DNA of 64,000 nt from Corallococcus sicarius (GTDB taxonomy: Bacteria; Myxococcota; Myxococcia; Myxococcales; Myxococcaceae). The position numbers and the translations under genes are program-made. The notes under the pieces are model-generated. The model was not told where the DNA came from, made no database searches, and saw only the letters and a list, made by a program, of their open reading frames with translations. The stretch covers positions 1 through 64,000 of the forward strand of contig NZ_RAWG01000001.1 in NCBI RefSeq assembly GCF_003611735.1, read 5' to 3'. Positions 16,773 through 24,845 of the stretch are shown here, piece by piece; positions within the stretch are counted from its first letter, which is position 1, and the number at the start of each line of letters is the position of its first letter.

Positions 16773-18348
16773 CCTTGGGCAACATCTTGCGCAGGTCGGG
16801 CAGCGGGCCAATCTGCCGGGCGTCCGCGGCCTGGGCAGTGCCGTTGTTGCGCAGCAGGCCGCGCATCTGCACGGAGGTCAGGAGGCTGCCATTGGCGCGC
16901 GCCACACCCTGCGCGCTGGCGGCCGCGCCCGTGACGATGGGCGAGGCGCTGGAGGTGCCGCTGAAGGTGGCCGTGTAGTACTGGTTGACGCCATAGGTGG
17001 AGCCGAACAGGTCGCCGTAGCCCATGGTGGCCACGCGCTCACCCCAACCGTGGACGTCCACGCGGCCGCCGAAGTTGGTCCAGCACATGGGCGCGCGCGT
17101 GGTGGCCGTGCTCGCGCCGACGATGATGGCGCCCGAGTCGCGCGTGGCGCGGTTGAAGCGCCCCGCGTAGGCAGCGGCGTCCAGGTTGGCGCTGCCGTTG
17201 CCGGCCGCCTCCACGACGATGACGCCGTTGGCGGTGGCGTTGCGGATGATGTCGTATTCGGCCTGCCAGTACTCCACGGCGATGTAGTGGCACTGGCTGG
17301 TGTTGCACGTGCACGCCGTGCCGTCATTGGGGCCCAGGCGGTGGACCTCGACGAGCACGATGCCACCCGGGCCCGCCGCGGTGACGGCCTTGGAGAGGGC
17401 CGTCGTCAGGCCCTGCGGCGTATGGGATTCGACGCCCATCTGGGCCCCGTAGGCGATGCCCTTCATGCCGTAGGCGTTGTTCGCCGCCACCAGCTCTCCG
17501 AGCACGGCGGTGCCGTGGTCGCTGACAGTCCCCGCGACGCCCACGTAGACGAGGTTGGGCATGTCCTCGTGCGACCGGTTCCAGCCCGTCTCCACGTCAA
17601 TGATTCGCACGCCCGTGCCGGTGCCGCCGGCCACCGTCCACGCGTAGTTCGCATCGATGCCGCCCGGGGCCACGTTGAGGTAGCCCTGGTTGGCCGTGTA
17701 CAGCGGCGTGGTGGGCGGGAGGTCGGCGGCGGCCAGCACGCCCCGCAGCGCCGCGTCCAGGCCCGTGTTCACCGCGGCGTCCTCGACAGGAGGTTCGGCG
17801 TAGGCCACCTCCACGGTGTCCAGCGCGTTGAGCGCGGCGACGACGTCCGCCACGCGCTCGGACGTGGTGCCCGGCAGCAGCGGCACCTGGAAGTAGAGGT
17901 TGAGGTCCGCCAGCTGCTCACCGCTCCGCGCCTCACCGGAGGCCTTGCGCGCCTCCAGCGTGGCCTCGTCCTCCTGGATCAACCGCTGCGGGCCCCGGGT
18001 CCGCGGCGCGCGGTCCAGCAGGGCCTCCACGGAGCGCAGGTCCTCCGTGAGCCGGGCTTCGGACATCCCGCGGCCGAAGAACAGACTGCGTTCGGCGGAG
18101 GAGCGCTCGGAGACAAGGGCCACCAGGGCGTTGTCACGCAGGCGAACGCGGCTGCCCTCGTGGAACTTCACCACCAGGCGCTCCACGGGAGTGCCCGCGG
18201 TCAGCTCGTGCCCGGTGTGCTTCACCACCGCGGCGCGCGGCGCCAGGGCCCGGGGAGTCGCTCCGGCGGCGGGGGCCAGGGCCACCAGGGCCAGGCCCGC
18301 CAGCGCGCCACGCAGCGGGCGCAGGGAGGGAGAAGAGGTCTTCGGCAT
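16753..18348 (-). CDS. secreted subtilisin-like serine protease (S8)
   Basis: A 531-residue pre-pro-protease. The signal peptide (LAGLALVALAPAAGA) is followed by a propeptide-like region to about 220. The catalytic domain has Asp251 (IIDVETGW), His278 (SDHGTAVLGE), the oxyanion Asn in EAAGNG, and Ser466 (SGTSSASP). Cys residues in GTACTCNTSQC suggest a disulphide-stabilised insertion. The ATG at 18348 is set by GGAG upstream and by the signal peptide; the open frame continues further but is not protein-like. An extracellular protease fits the predatory, proteolytic habit of myxobacteria. Its stop overlaps the convergent neighbour. Confidence 0.93.
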   Translation of the reverse strand: MPKTSSPSLRPLRGALAGLALVALAPAAGATPRALAPRAAVVKHTGHELTAGTPVERLVVKFHEGSRVRLRDNALVALVSERSSAERSLFFGRGMSEARLTEDLRSVEALLDRAPRTRGPQRLIQEDEATLEARKASGEARSGEQLADLNLYFQVPLLPGTTSERVADVVAALNALDTVEVAYAEPPVEDAAVNTGLDAALRGVLAAADLPPTTPLYTANQGYLNVAPGGIDANYAWTVAGGTGTGVRIIDVETGWNRSHEDMPNLVYVGVAGTVSDHGTAVLGELVAANNAYGMKGIAYGAQMGVESHTPQGLTTALSKAVTAAGPGGIVLVEVHRLGPNDGTACTCNTSQCHYIAVEYWQAEYDIIRNATANGVIVVEAAGNGSANLDAAAYAGRFNRATRDSGAIIVGASTATTRAPMCWTNFGGRVDVHGWGERVATMGYGDLFGSTYGVNQYYTATFSGTSSASPIVTGAAASAQGVARANGSLLTSVQMRGLLRNNGTAQAADARQIGPLPDLRKMLPKVISGNY

Positions 18349-18534
18349 GGGAGTGCTCCAGTTCGAATGGCGAGAGAGAACCAACTTACTGGGATCCCAT
18401 ATAATACAGTTCTGACATGGAGTCCGGCTTCGAAGCTCCAGTAGAGGACGGAGGCTCGATCCAACGGGGCAATACCCAGCGCCCGCTTCCAGACAGAGAT
18501 TCCGCACCGCATCCAGGCCTGGCGGAGACGATGA

Positions 18535-19590
18535 ATGACGCAGTTGACTGGGAATGGCTCAGGAGCCTCCGCGGTGGAGCCCTCCCGTTCCGGGCATCCC
18601 TCGCGGCAGAAACTGATTGCGCAGCTTCACCACTGCGAGCAGGAGATCCGCGAACACCTGAACGCGCTGAATCCCGTGTCACGCCGGGCTCGCTTGTGGC
18701 TGACGGAGGATCCGGTCAGGACCAAGAACCTGGAGAAGATCGCCACCCAGCTCCAGGACGTCCTCTATTTCGTAGTGCAGGAGCGCGACAGCCTGCCGCC
18801 GGAGAACCAGGAACTCCTCGGCTGCCTGCTGACACAACTCGATTCTCCCCGAGAATTGTCCGCGAACAATGTCTGGGAGCTGGCGGATGCGATGGAGGTG
18901 ATGTTGGTGCGGCTGGGCGACGACCCTTATGTACGACGACTGATCCTCAATGAGTTTCCTCGGGACCTACCGGAGTCGCTGCGACCTGCGCGTCCAGCTT
19001 CGGAGACAGGGAACGGCTCGACGGGAGCGCAGTCATTGGATATCGACCGCGCCAGAGAGTATCTGGTCCAGCGTCGGCGAGCCCAGGCCCACGAATACCG
19101 ACGCGACCGGGCCAAGATGCGGCTGCGACAGCGGCAACTGCTCATCATGGCGGCGGTGCTCCTGATCCTCCTGACGCTCTTCAGCGTCGCCCTGGTGTGG
19201 GGGGAGGCCATCGGTTCGGTCCTCCTCCTCCTGGTCCTGTTCGCCGGTGCTGTCGGCAGTGTGCTCAGCCGGGCAATCAAGTTGAGCAAACAGCCCCTCA
19301 GCGCGGGAGAAGCGCTGCGTCCCGGCGACGTGCGCCCCCAGGAGACGCCCTTGGGCATCCGTGCGCTCATTTCGGCATGGACCGTGTTCGTGGCCCAGCC
19401 GGTGCTTGGAGCCACGGCGGCGCTGATCATCGCCCTGGTGTTCACCTCCGGCTTGCTTCAGGTGGGAGGGCTCGCGCAGCTGAACCCAGCCGCGCTTGCC
19501 CTCCTGGCATTCCTGGCCGGTTACTCCGAGCCCTTCTTCACCGACATCCTGGGGAAGGTCGCCGGGAAGGCAGGGGGCTCGCTGGGCTGA
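18535..19590 (+). CDS. integral membrane protein of unknown function
   Basis: A 351-residue protein. The first ~200 residues are soluble and helical, rich in Arg/Glu/Leu and likely partly coiled (AREYLVQRRRAQAHEYRRDR). They are followed by about four membrane helices: roughly 203-222, 226-246, 280-310 and 320-340 (LLIMAAVLLILLTLFSVALV begins the first). No catalytic motif or family is recognised. The ATG at 18535 follows GGAG at good spacing. It stands alone between a divergent protease and a convergent lipoprotein gene. Confidence 0.75.
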   Translation: MTQLTGNGSGASAVEPSRSGHPSRQKLIAQLHHCEQEIREHLNALNPVSRRARLWLTEDPVRTKNLEKIATQLQDVLYFVVQERDSLPPENQELLGCLLTQLDSPRELSANNVWELADAMEVMLVRLGDDPYVRRLILNEFPRDLPESLRPARPASETGNGSTGAQSLDIDRAREYLVQRRRAQAHEYRRDRAKMRLRQRQLLIMAAVLLILLTLFSVALVWGEAIGSVLLLLVLFAGAVGSVLSRAIKLSKQPLSAGEALRPGDVRPQETPLGIRALISAWTVFVAQPVLGATAALIIALVFTSGLLQVGGLAQLNPAALALLAFLAGYSEPFFTDILGKVAGKAGGSLG

Positions 19591-19611
19591 CTTCGTCCTC
19601 GCGGCGCCTGA

Positions 19612-21036
19612 CTACGGAAGCGGTGCGCGAATGACGGAGGTGGATCCGCCCACGCCCTGGCTGACGGTCAGGTACAGCGTGGGCGGGTTGTCACGCACCA
19701 TGGGGGAGATGGGGTTCGCGAAGGGCTCACCCTCCAGAACCCCCAGGTCGGACACGGCTTCTCCATCCCAGACGGACAGACGGTGTTCGGTCTTCCCCTC
19801 CGCGATCGTCAGCGCGCGGGAGAACAGCACCTGGCGGGCGTCTGGCGTGAACCTGAACAGGGTGTAATCCGCCAGGCCCTCCAGCGGGGACTGGCGCGTC
19901 GCATCCGGCGACCTCCACCACAGCGTGTCCACCTTCGCGCCATCCCGGGTCTCGCGCACGGTCCAGGCCTGATTGTGGAGGTCCGCGCTGAAGGCCGGAT
20001 ACACCGAGGAACGGCGGGTGGTCGCGGTGTCGACGAGCGTGCGTCCCATCCCATCCAGGTACGCCGCGTCAGCATCGCAACGATTCGGCGAGCAGGTCTC
20101 GACGCGACAGAGCACCACCCCCGGGCTGCCGGCCCTGTTCTGGCAGCCGCCCCCGTCAATGTCCCGGCAGCCCGTCGCGTCGCAGGCGACGGAGTCGGTC
20201 TCCGGCGTGTTGTCCGCCTTGAGGTTCAGGATGAGGGTCCCCATGTCCGTCATGATGGCGGTGGAGACGTGCCAGTTCTTCCGTGTGGCATCGTCCCGCC
20301 AGACCTGCTCCCACTGGAGCTTCCGCGTGGCCGTGTCGAAGACCTGGAGGTGGTTCGCCGCGTCGAACAGGGCATAGCGGGTGCCATCCGCGGAGAGGAC
20401 CGGATCGGACACCGTCGGCCCCAGCTCCGTGAGGGCGCCGGACGGCACGTCGATGAGCCACGCCTGGGGGCCCTCCGAAGCGAGCAGCGTCGTCCCTCCC
20501 GCCTGGAAACGGACGGCCCGCGACGGGCGCTCGAGTGGGGTCCAGAGCGGACAGGCCTCCCGGGTGCAGGTGTCCAGGCGAGCCACGCGCACGGAGTCCG
20601 TCCCCGACGCCTCGTCGTATTCATCGAAGGCGACGAAGGACACCCCCAGGTCATACGCCACCTGCCCGGCGCGGGAAGTCAGGGCAATGGCCGCGTCCGT
20701 TCCGGGCCGCCACAGCCACACCGTCCGGGTCAGCCCTCCATACTGGGGGCTCCAGAGCACGACCGCGTCGCCGTCGCTCGCGGTGAAGGCCCGCTCCGCC
20801 GCGTCCGCGATGCGCACGGCCTCGCCCTCCGGCAGCGTCTGCGCGTAGGTGCCATCCGCGCGGACGGACAGGAGGAAGCGCTGACTCGCATCCACCTCCA
20901 GCAGGCGCGCGTCCCGAGCCAACGTCGGGAAGGACGTCCCGGCATCCACCTCCGTGCCCGCATCCGCACCGCCTCCCGGCTCCGTCTGGCACGCGGCCAG
21001 CCCCGCTCCCAGCAACAGCAGTCCCAGCATCCTCAT
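19612..21036 (-). CDS. propeller-type lipoprotein
   Basis: About 474 residues. A lipoprotein signal (MLGLLLLGAGLAAC) is followed by a Gly/Asp-rich linker and repeated beta units of the WD40/TolB-like kind (LSADGTRYALFDAANHLQVF, FTPDARQVLFSRALT). A Cys-rich insertion (CDATGCRDIDGGGC, CRVETCSPNRC) interrupts the propeller. The start at 21036 gives a normal lipoprotein N-region; in-frame ATGs lie upstream at 21075 and beyond. It is probably attached to the outer membrane. Function is not known. Confidence 0.8.
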   Translation of the reverse strand: MRMLGLLLLGAGLAACQTEPGGGADAGTEVDAGTSFPTLARDARLLEVDASQRFLLSVRADGTYAQTLPEGEAVRIADAAERAFTASDGDAVVLWSPQYGGLTRTVWLWRPGTDAAIALTSRAGQVAYDLGVSFVAFDEYDEASGTDSVRVARLDTCTREACPLWTPLERPSRAVRFQAGGTTLLASEGPQAWLIDVPSGALTELGPTVSDPVLSADGTRYALFDAANHLQVFDTATRKLQWEQVWRDDATRKNWHVSTAIMTDMGTLILNLKADNTPETDSVACDATGCRDIDGGGCQNRAGSPGVVLCRVETCSPNRCDADAAYLDGMGRTLVDTATTRRSSVYPAFSADLHNQAWTVRETRDGAKVDTLWWRSPDATRQSPLEGLADYTLFRFTPDARQVLFSRALTIAEGKTEHRLSVWDGEAVSDLGVLEGEPFANPISPMVRDNPPTLYLTVSQGVGGSTSVIRAPLP

Positions 21037-21297
21037 GGCGCCCCCAAGGAACGAACGGCGCTCATGCAATGACATGCGTGCCGTCCCAGTCATGAAGGGG
21101 ATACGCACGCGGCCGGCCCCATGGGCTGGAGGAAGTCTCGATTTCTACGGGGGCCCGCTTCCGGAGGGGAGCGGCGGTCCCCCCTCACCGGCCCCGCGGG
21201 GCTGGGTGCGCAGCGGGGCTGGATTTCCGTGATGTCCGTCCCCATGGCAGGCTTCGCGCACGCCCTCCGTGCGCACACCTCCAGGGAAACAGCCTTC

Positions 21298-22134
21298 ATG
21301 AAGATGCTCCGCACCACGCTGCTCGTGCTTGGCGGTGGGCTCGCCGCCTTCGCGCCGATGACGGCTCCCGCCAGGGGCTCCAAGCCCGCGCCCCCCGTCA
21401 TCGTCACCTTCACGGCCCCCGAGTCCATCAAGCGCCTCGAGCGCAGCCGTCACAAGGTGGACTTCTTCCACCTGTCCAACCAGTTCGAGTCCCAGGGCAA
21501 CAAGGCCTTCTGCGGCCCGACCTCGTCCGTCATCGTGCTCAACGCCGTGCGCATGGGGAACGACGCGGTGGCGAAGCCGCAGGACCCCTCGCTCGTGTCC
21601 GCCGAGGACCTCGAGCAGCTGCCTCCGGGCTTCGACCCGCTCTTCCATCGGTACACGCAGAACAACTTCTTCGACGCCAGGGTGCAGGAGGTGAAGGCCC
21701 GCGCCGAGGTCTTCGGCCAGCCGCGCGGCGAGGCCGGCAAGTCCGACAGCGGCATCCAGCTTCGCCAGCTCGCGGGGATGCTCGCGGCGCAGGGGCTGGA
21801 CGTGAAGCTGCGCATCCTCGACGACTCGCTGAAGGACGCCGCCGTGCGCGAGGAGCTGAAGCAGAACCTCAAGACGCAGGGCGACTACGTCATCATCAAC
21901 TACTTCCGGCCCGTGCTGGGACAGCAGGGCGGCGGTCACATCTCGCCGCTGGCGGCGTATGACGCGAAGTCCGACTCGTTCCTGGTCATGGACGTCAACG
22001 CCACGGACCAGCGCTGGGTGTGGGTGAAGGCCTCCGCCCTCCTCGCGTCCATGCGCACGCCGGATGTGCAGGAGCACCGGGGCTACCTCCTGGTGACGGA
22101 AGGCAAGCCCGCCCAGGCGCGCGACACGCCATAG
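21298..22134 (+). CDS. phytochelatin synthase-like cysteine peptidase/transferase
   Basis: A 278-residue protein with a signal peptide (MLRTTLLVLGGGLAAFAP) and the papain-like phytochelatin synthase fold. The catalytic triad is Cys72 (KAFCGPTSSVIVLNA), His214 (GGHISPLAAYD) and Asp232 (VMDVNATD). Bacterial members hydrolyse glutathione to gamma-glutamylcysteine and transpeptidate only weakly (family knowledge, from the Nostoc enzyme). The signal peptide places it outside the cytoplasm, where a role in glutathione turnover or metal tolerance is plausible. The spacing from Cys to His is longer than I recall for Nostoc, implying an insertion. ATG 21298 is chosen for the signal peptide. Confidence 0.9.
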   Translation: MKMLRTTLLVLGGGLAAFAPMTAPARGSKPAPPVIVTFTAPESIKRLERSRHKVDFFHLSNQFESQGNKAFCGPTSSVIVLNAVRMGNDAVAKPQDPSLVSAEDLEQLPPGFDPLFHRYTQNNFFDARVQEVKARAEVFGQPRGEAGKSDSGIQLRQLAGMLAAQGLDVKLRILDDSLKDAAVREELKQNLKTQGDYVIINYFRPVLGQQGGGHISPLAAYDAKSDSFLVMDVNATDQRWVWVKASALLASMRTPDVQEHRGYLLVTEGKPAQARDTP

Positions 22135-22162
22135 CCCCTGGCGTCGGGTCTTCCGCCGTGCG

Positions 22163-23320
22163 CTACCACGGGCGCACGGTGGTACCCCACCCATAGAGCG
22201 AGGCCTCCAGGGGGCGCTTCTCGGGGTGTTCCAGGGTGGTGCGGATGCCCATCTCCCTGGCGGCATTGAGCAGGTGGAGGTGCCACTGACCGTGCTCGCC
22301 AGACAGCCGGGTGGCGGCGATGGCCAGCGCGCTCGCGCCCAGGGAGTAGCCGCCGAAGACGAGCGGGCCGCTGGCGGAGTCCTCCGGGCCCTTCACCCCG
22401 CGCGGCCACTCGCGGCAGGCGGCGAGGGGCATGGCGCTGCCGGCGGGATGGTCGCAGTAGCCGTCCACCAGCGTGGCCGTGAAGCGCCGTGCCGCCGGGT
22501 GCGAGGCCATGGCCAGGAAGGCGCCCGTCCACGCCAGCGTGGTGCCGCGTTGCGTGGGCTCCACGAGGCGCCCCTTCGCGTCCACCTTCGCGGGGAAGCC
22601 GGTGGGCAGGTCCGCCAGTTCGACGAGGCGCGCGACGAGCCGCTCCCCCGCGGCCCGCGAGTCCGCGTTGCCCCTGAGCCGCCCGTGCAGCAGCAGCCCC
22701 GCCGCGGCCGGAGCGCTGTCGCAGGGCCAGATGGTGCGCCCGAAGCTGGGCAGGAGGAGCTGTCGCGAGAGCGCCTCCACCAGCTGTGCGGCCAGCGCGT
22801 CGAAGAGGACGGTGGACTCCGCGTCCGCGAGCCCGGCGCGCTCCATGCCCGCGAGCATCAGCAGCACGTAGCCCCGGTAGAGGACGCTGTGCGGGAGCAT
22901 GTGCCCCGCGACCTGCGTCCCCTTCTGGGCGTTGAAGGGGTGTCGGGCCCGTCCGAGCGCATCCGCGAGCAGGGCCTTCAGCCGGCGCTGCGTGTCCGGA
23001 ACCGGGTGCCCGTCCAGCGCGGCCTGGATGAGGATGAACGACAGGTGCGCATCGCAGAGGAGCTGCGCCTCGATGAAGCTGCGGCTCGCGTCGCCGAGCA
23101 GCTTCGGCTCGCAGCCCTTGCCGAGGATTCGCTTCTCCAGCGCCGCCCACGAGTCCCTGGAAAGTGCGGCGGTCGTGGGCTCCGGCGAGGCCAGGGGCGC
23201 GGGGGTGCCTCCGTCGTTCGGCGTGCCCTCCGCGCGGGCAGCCACCGGGAGGCAGCAGGACAGCACCAGGAGCGGGAGCAGCGCCCGCGGGACACGGAAG
23301 GAAGAGGAGGCTTCGGACAT
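22163..23320 (-). CDS. secreted helical-toroid-like protein, unknown function
   Basis: About 385 residues with a Sec signal (ALLPLLVLSCCLPVAARA). The mature protein is mostly alpha-helical with Trp, His and Gly motifs (MLPHSVLYRGYVLLMLAG, ALAWTGAFLAMASH-type helices, GYSLGASALAIAATRLSG), suggesting an alpha/alpha-barrel of the glycosidase or terpenoid-enzyme kind. I cannot name the family. ATG 23320 is used; a GTG at 23338 is in frame. It converges on the phytochelatin synthase-like gene with 28 bases between stops. Confidence 0.75.
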   Translation of the reverse strand: MSEASSSFRVPRALLPLLVLSCCLPVAARAEGTPNDGGTPAPLASPEPTTAALSRDSWAALEKRILGKGCEPKLLGDASRSFIEAQLLCDAHLSFILIQAALDGHPVPDTQRRLKALLADALGRARHPFNAQKGTQVAGHMLPHSVLYRGYVLLMLAGMERAGLADAESTVLFDALAAQLVEALSRQLLLPSFGRTIWPCDSAPAAAGLLLHGRLRGNADSRAAGERLVARLVELADLPTGFPAKVDAKGRLVEPTQRGTTLAWTGAFLAMASHPAARRFTATLVDGYCDHPAGSAMPLAACREWPRGVKGPEDSASGPLVFGGYSLGASALAIAATRLSGEHGQWHLHLLNAAREMGIRTTLEHPEKRPLEASLYGWGTTVRPW

Positions 23321-23449
23321 GCGCGGAGACGTCACCACGTCCCTGGGTGCCCGGGGCGACCGGGTGGCCGGCGGTCACGACTTGAGGCGGAGCGGTCGTT
23401 CCGGCCGGGTGACCGGCAGCTCCGGTGCGCACGAGCCACCCTGTCTCGA

Positions 23450-24046
23450 CTACGCCGGGCCCGGTGCGCGCGCCGCACTGCGCGCCATGCCCCTGACGAC
23501 GAGGTGGTGGAAGGGCCGGATGACGTTGAAGTACACGGGCCCGGCCCAGTTCCGGTAGTGCACCAGCGTGACGACGTGGAAGCGCCGCCGGGGTCCATCA
23601 CCCGGCTCCATCACGACGGCGAGGGTGGCGTCCAGGTGCTTGTCCGTCGCGGACACCACCCAGACGTGCCCCTCCTCCGCGTGGCGCACGGTGAAGAACA
23701 GGGCCGCGCCGCCCGGAGCCATGGGGATGTCCTCCGGGCGCAGGTGCTGGGGCCGGGGCACACCGTGCTGGCGCATCCCGAGCAACCGGACGAAGACGGC
23801 GCGCACCCCGTACAGGGCCGTCATCCACGCGGGCTGGTACGACAGGAGCGCCGCGAGGAACTCGCGCAGCGTGGCTTCCGACTCCACCGTCTTCACGTCC
23901 ACGTGGTCCGCCCCTTGCGCGAAGGGACGCAGCACCTCCGGCAGCGGCGAGGCTGTGCGGGACTTGAAGAGCAAGGCCAGCCCCAGCCCGATGGCGCTGT
24001 GAACCCCTCCCACGAGCATCAGCAACGTCCCTGTCATCACCCGCAT
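23450..24046 (-). CDS. DUF2867-like protein
   Basis: A 198-residue protein with an N-terminal hydrophobic helix (MTGTLLMLVGGVHSAIGLGL). The rest fits the DUF2867 family of the SRPBCC-like small-ligand fold (FFTVRHAEEGHVWVVSATD, then VHYRNWAGPVYFNVIRPFHH). It is divergently transcribed from the TetR regulator at 24170. Two perfect palindromes in the shared promoter strongly suggest that regulator controls it. In related loci such proteins are uncharacterised; binding a lipophilic ligand is inference. ATG 24046 is chosen over a TTG at 24058. Confidence 0.82.
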   Translation of the reverse strand: MRVMTGTLLMLVGGVHSAIGLGLALLFKSRTASPLPEVLRPFAQGADHVDVKTVESEATLREFLAALLSYQPAWMTALYGVRAVFVRLLGMRQHGVPRPQHLRPEDIPMAPGGAALFFTVRHAEEGHVWVVSATDKHLDATLAVVMEPGDGPRRRFHVVTLVHYRNWAGPVYFNVIRPFHHLVVRGMARSAARAPGPA

Positions 24047-24071
24047 GCACGGCCCCAATTCCTGTCATCGG

Positions 24072-24103
24072 ATACGGCACCGTATCCCGATACGGTACCG
24101 TAT
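24072..24103. promoter_or_regulatory. two tandem TetR-type operator palindromes
   Basis: ATACGGCACCGTAT (24072-24085) and ATACGGTACCGTAT (24090-24103) share 6-base arms ATACGG/CCGTAT with two central bases and a centre-to-centre spacing of 18. They lie between the divergent DUF2867-like and TetR genes. Two sites nearly two helical turns apart fit paired binding of a TetR dimer. Assignment to the adjacent regulator is inference. Confidence 0.8.
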
Positions 24104-24169
24104 AGCGCCGGACCTTCGGGAATGCGCACTGGACCTCCGGGAGGGGGCCCGCCAGACTTGCGGTCAACG

Positions 24170-24799
24170 ATGAGACGCCCTACTTCCCGCCCGCCGGAGC
24201 CTTCGCCCTTCCGGAGCATCGAGGACCTCCGCAAGCGACACCGGGGGCCGGGCCTGTCAGCCGAAGACTGGGCGGACGCCGCCCTCTGGAGCCTCGCGGA
24301 GGGCGTGGATGCCCTGTCCGTGGAGCGGCTGGCGCGCGGCCTGGGGGTGACGAAGGGTGGCTTCTACTGGCACTTCAAGGACCGAGCGGACGTGCTCCAG
24401 GCCGCGCTCGCGCGCTGGGAGCAGCTGGCGACCACGCAGTTCATCCAACAGCTGGAGGCCCTGCCGGACCCCAAGCAGCGGCTGCATCAGTTGCTGGCGC
24501 TGACGTTCGACCTGGGCCCGCATGGGAAGATTGAAGTCGCCATCGTCGCGGGTGCCGCCGCGGACCCGCACATCCAGCCGGTCCTCGCGCGGGTGTCACA
24601 GCGGCGCCTCGACTACCTGGTGAAGCTGTACCGTGCACTCGGGCTGCCGGCCCGCGAGGCGCGCAACTGGGCCCTGCAGGCGTACTCCACCTACGTGGGG
24701 CTCCTGCACCTCGCCATCGCCAGCCCCAAGACGCTGAGCTCAAGCCGCGCCCGCGCGGATTACGTCCAGCATGTCGCCCGGACGTTGATCCCCGCCTGA
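24170..24799 (+). CDS. TetR-family transcriptional regulator
   Basis: A 209-residue TetR repressor. The N-terminal helix-turn-helix is at about 35-85 (LARGLGVTKGGFYWHFKDRADVL is its recognition region). The C-terminal ligand-binding helices run to the end, including GLLHLAIASPKTL. It is divergent from the DUF2867-like gene, with two matching palindromes in between, so it probably represses both itself and that gene. The ATG at 24170 is the first in the part of the frame that looks like protein. The ligand is unknown. Confidence 0.92.
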   Translation: MRRPTSRPPEPSPFRSIEDLRKRHRGPGLSAEDWADAALWSLAEGVDALSVERLARGLGVTKGGFYWHFKDRADVLQAALARWEQLATTQFIQQLEALPDPKQRLHQLLALTFDLGPHGKIEVAIVAGAAADPHIQPVLARVSQRRLDYLVKLYRALGLPAREARNWALQAYSTYVGLLHLAIASPKTLSSSRARADYVQHVARTLIPA

Positions 24800-24827
24800 G
24801 GCTGCTGGCGGAGAAGTCCCAGCAGCC
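24800..24827. terminator. bidirectional terminator hairpin
   Basis: GGCTGCTGG (24800-24808) pairs with CCAGCAGCC (24819-24827) around a 10-base loop, immediately after the TetR stop and before the convergent RCC1 gene. Nine perfect pairs; no T-run. Confidence 0.7.
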
Positions 24828-24845
24828 CCACGCCTGGCAACAGGG

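Noticed and set aside
22226-24169. Long plus-strand frame leading into the TetR gene
   Set aside because: Only the part from 24170 is TetR; the upstream part is antisense to two real genes and contains the operator region.
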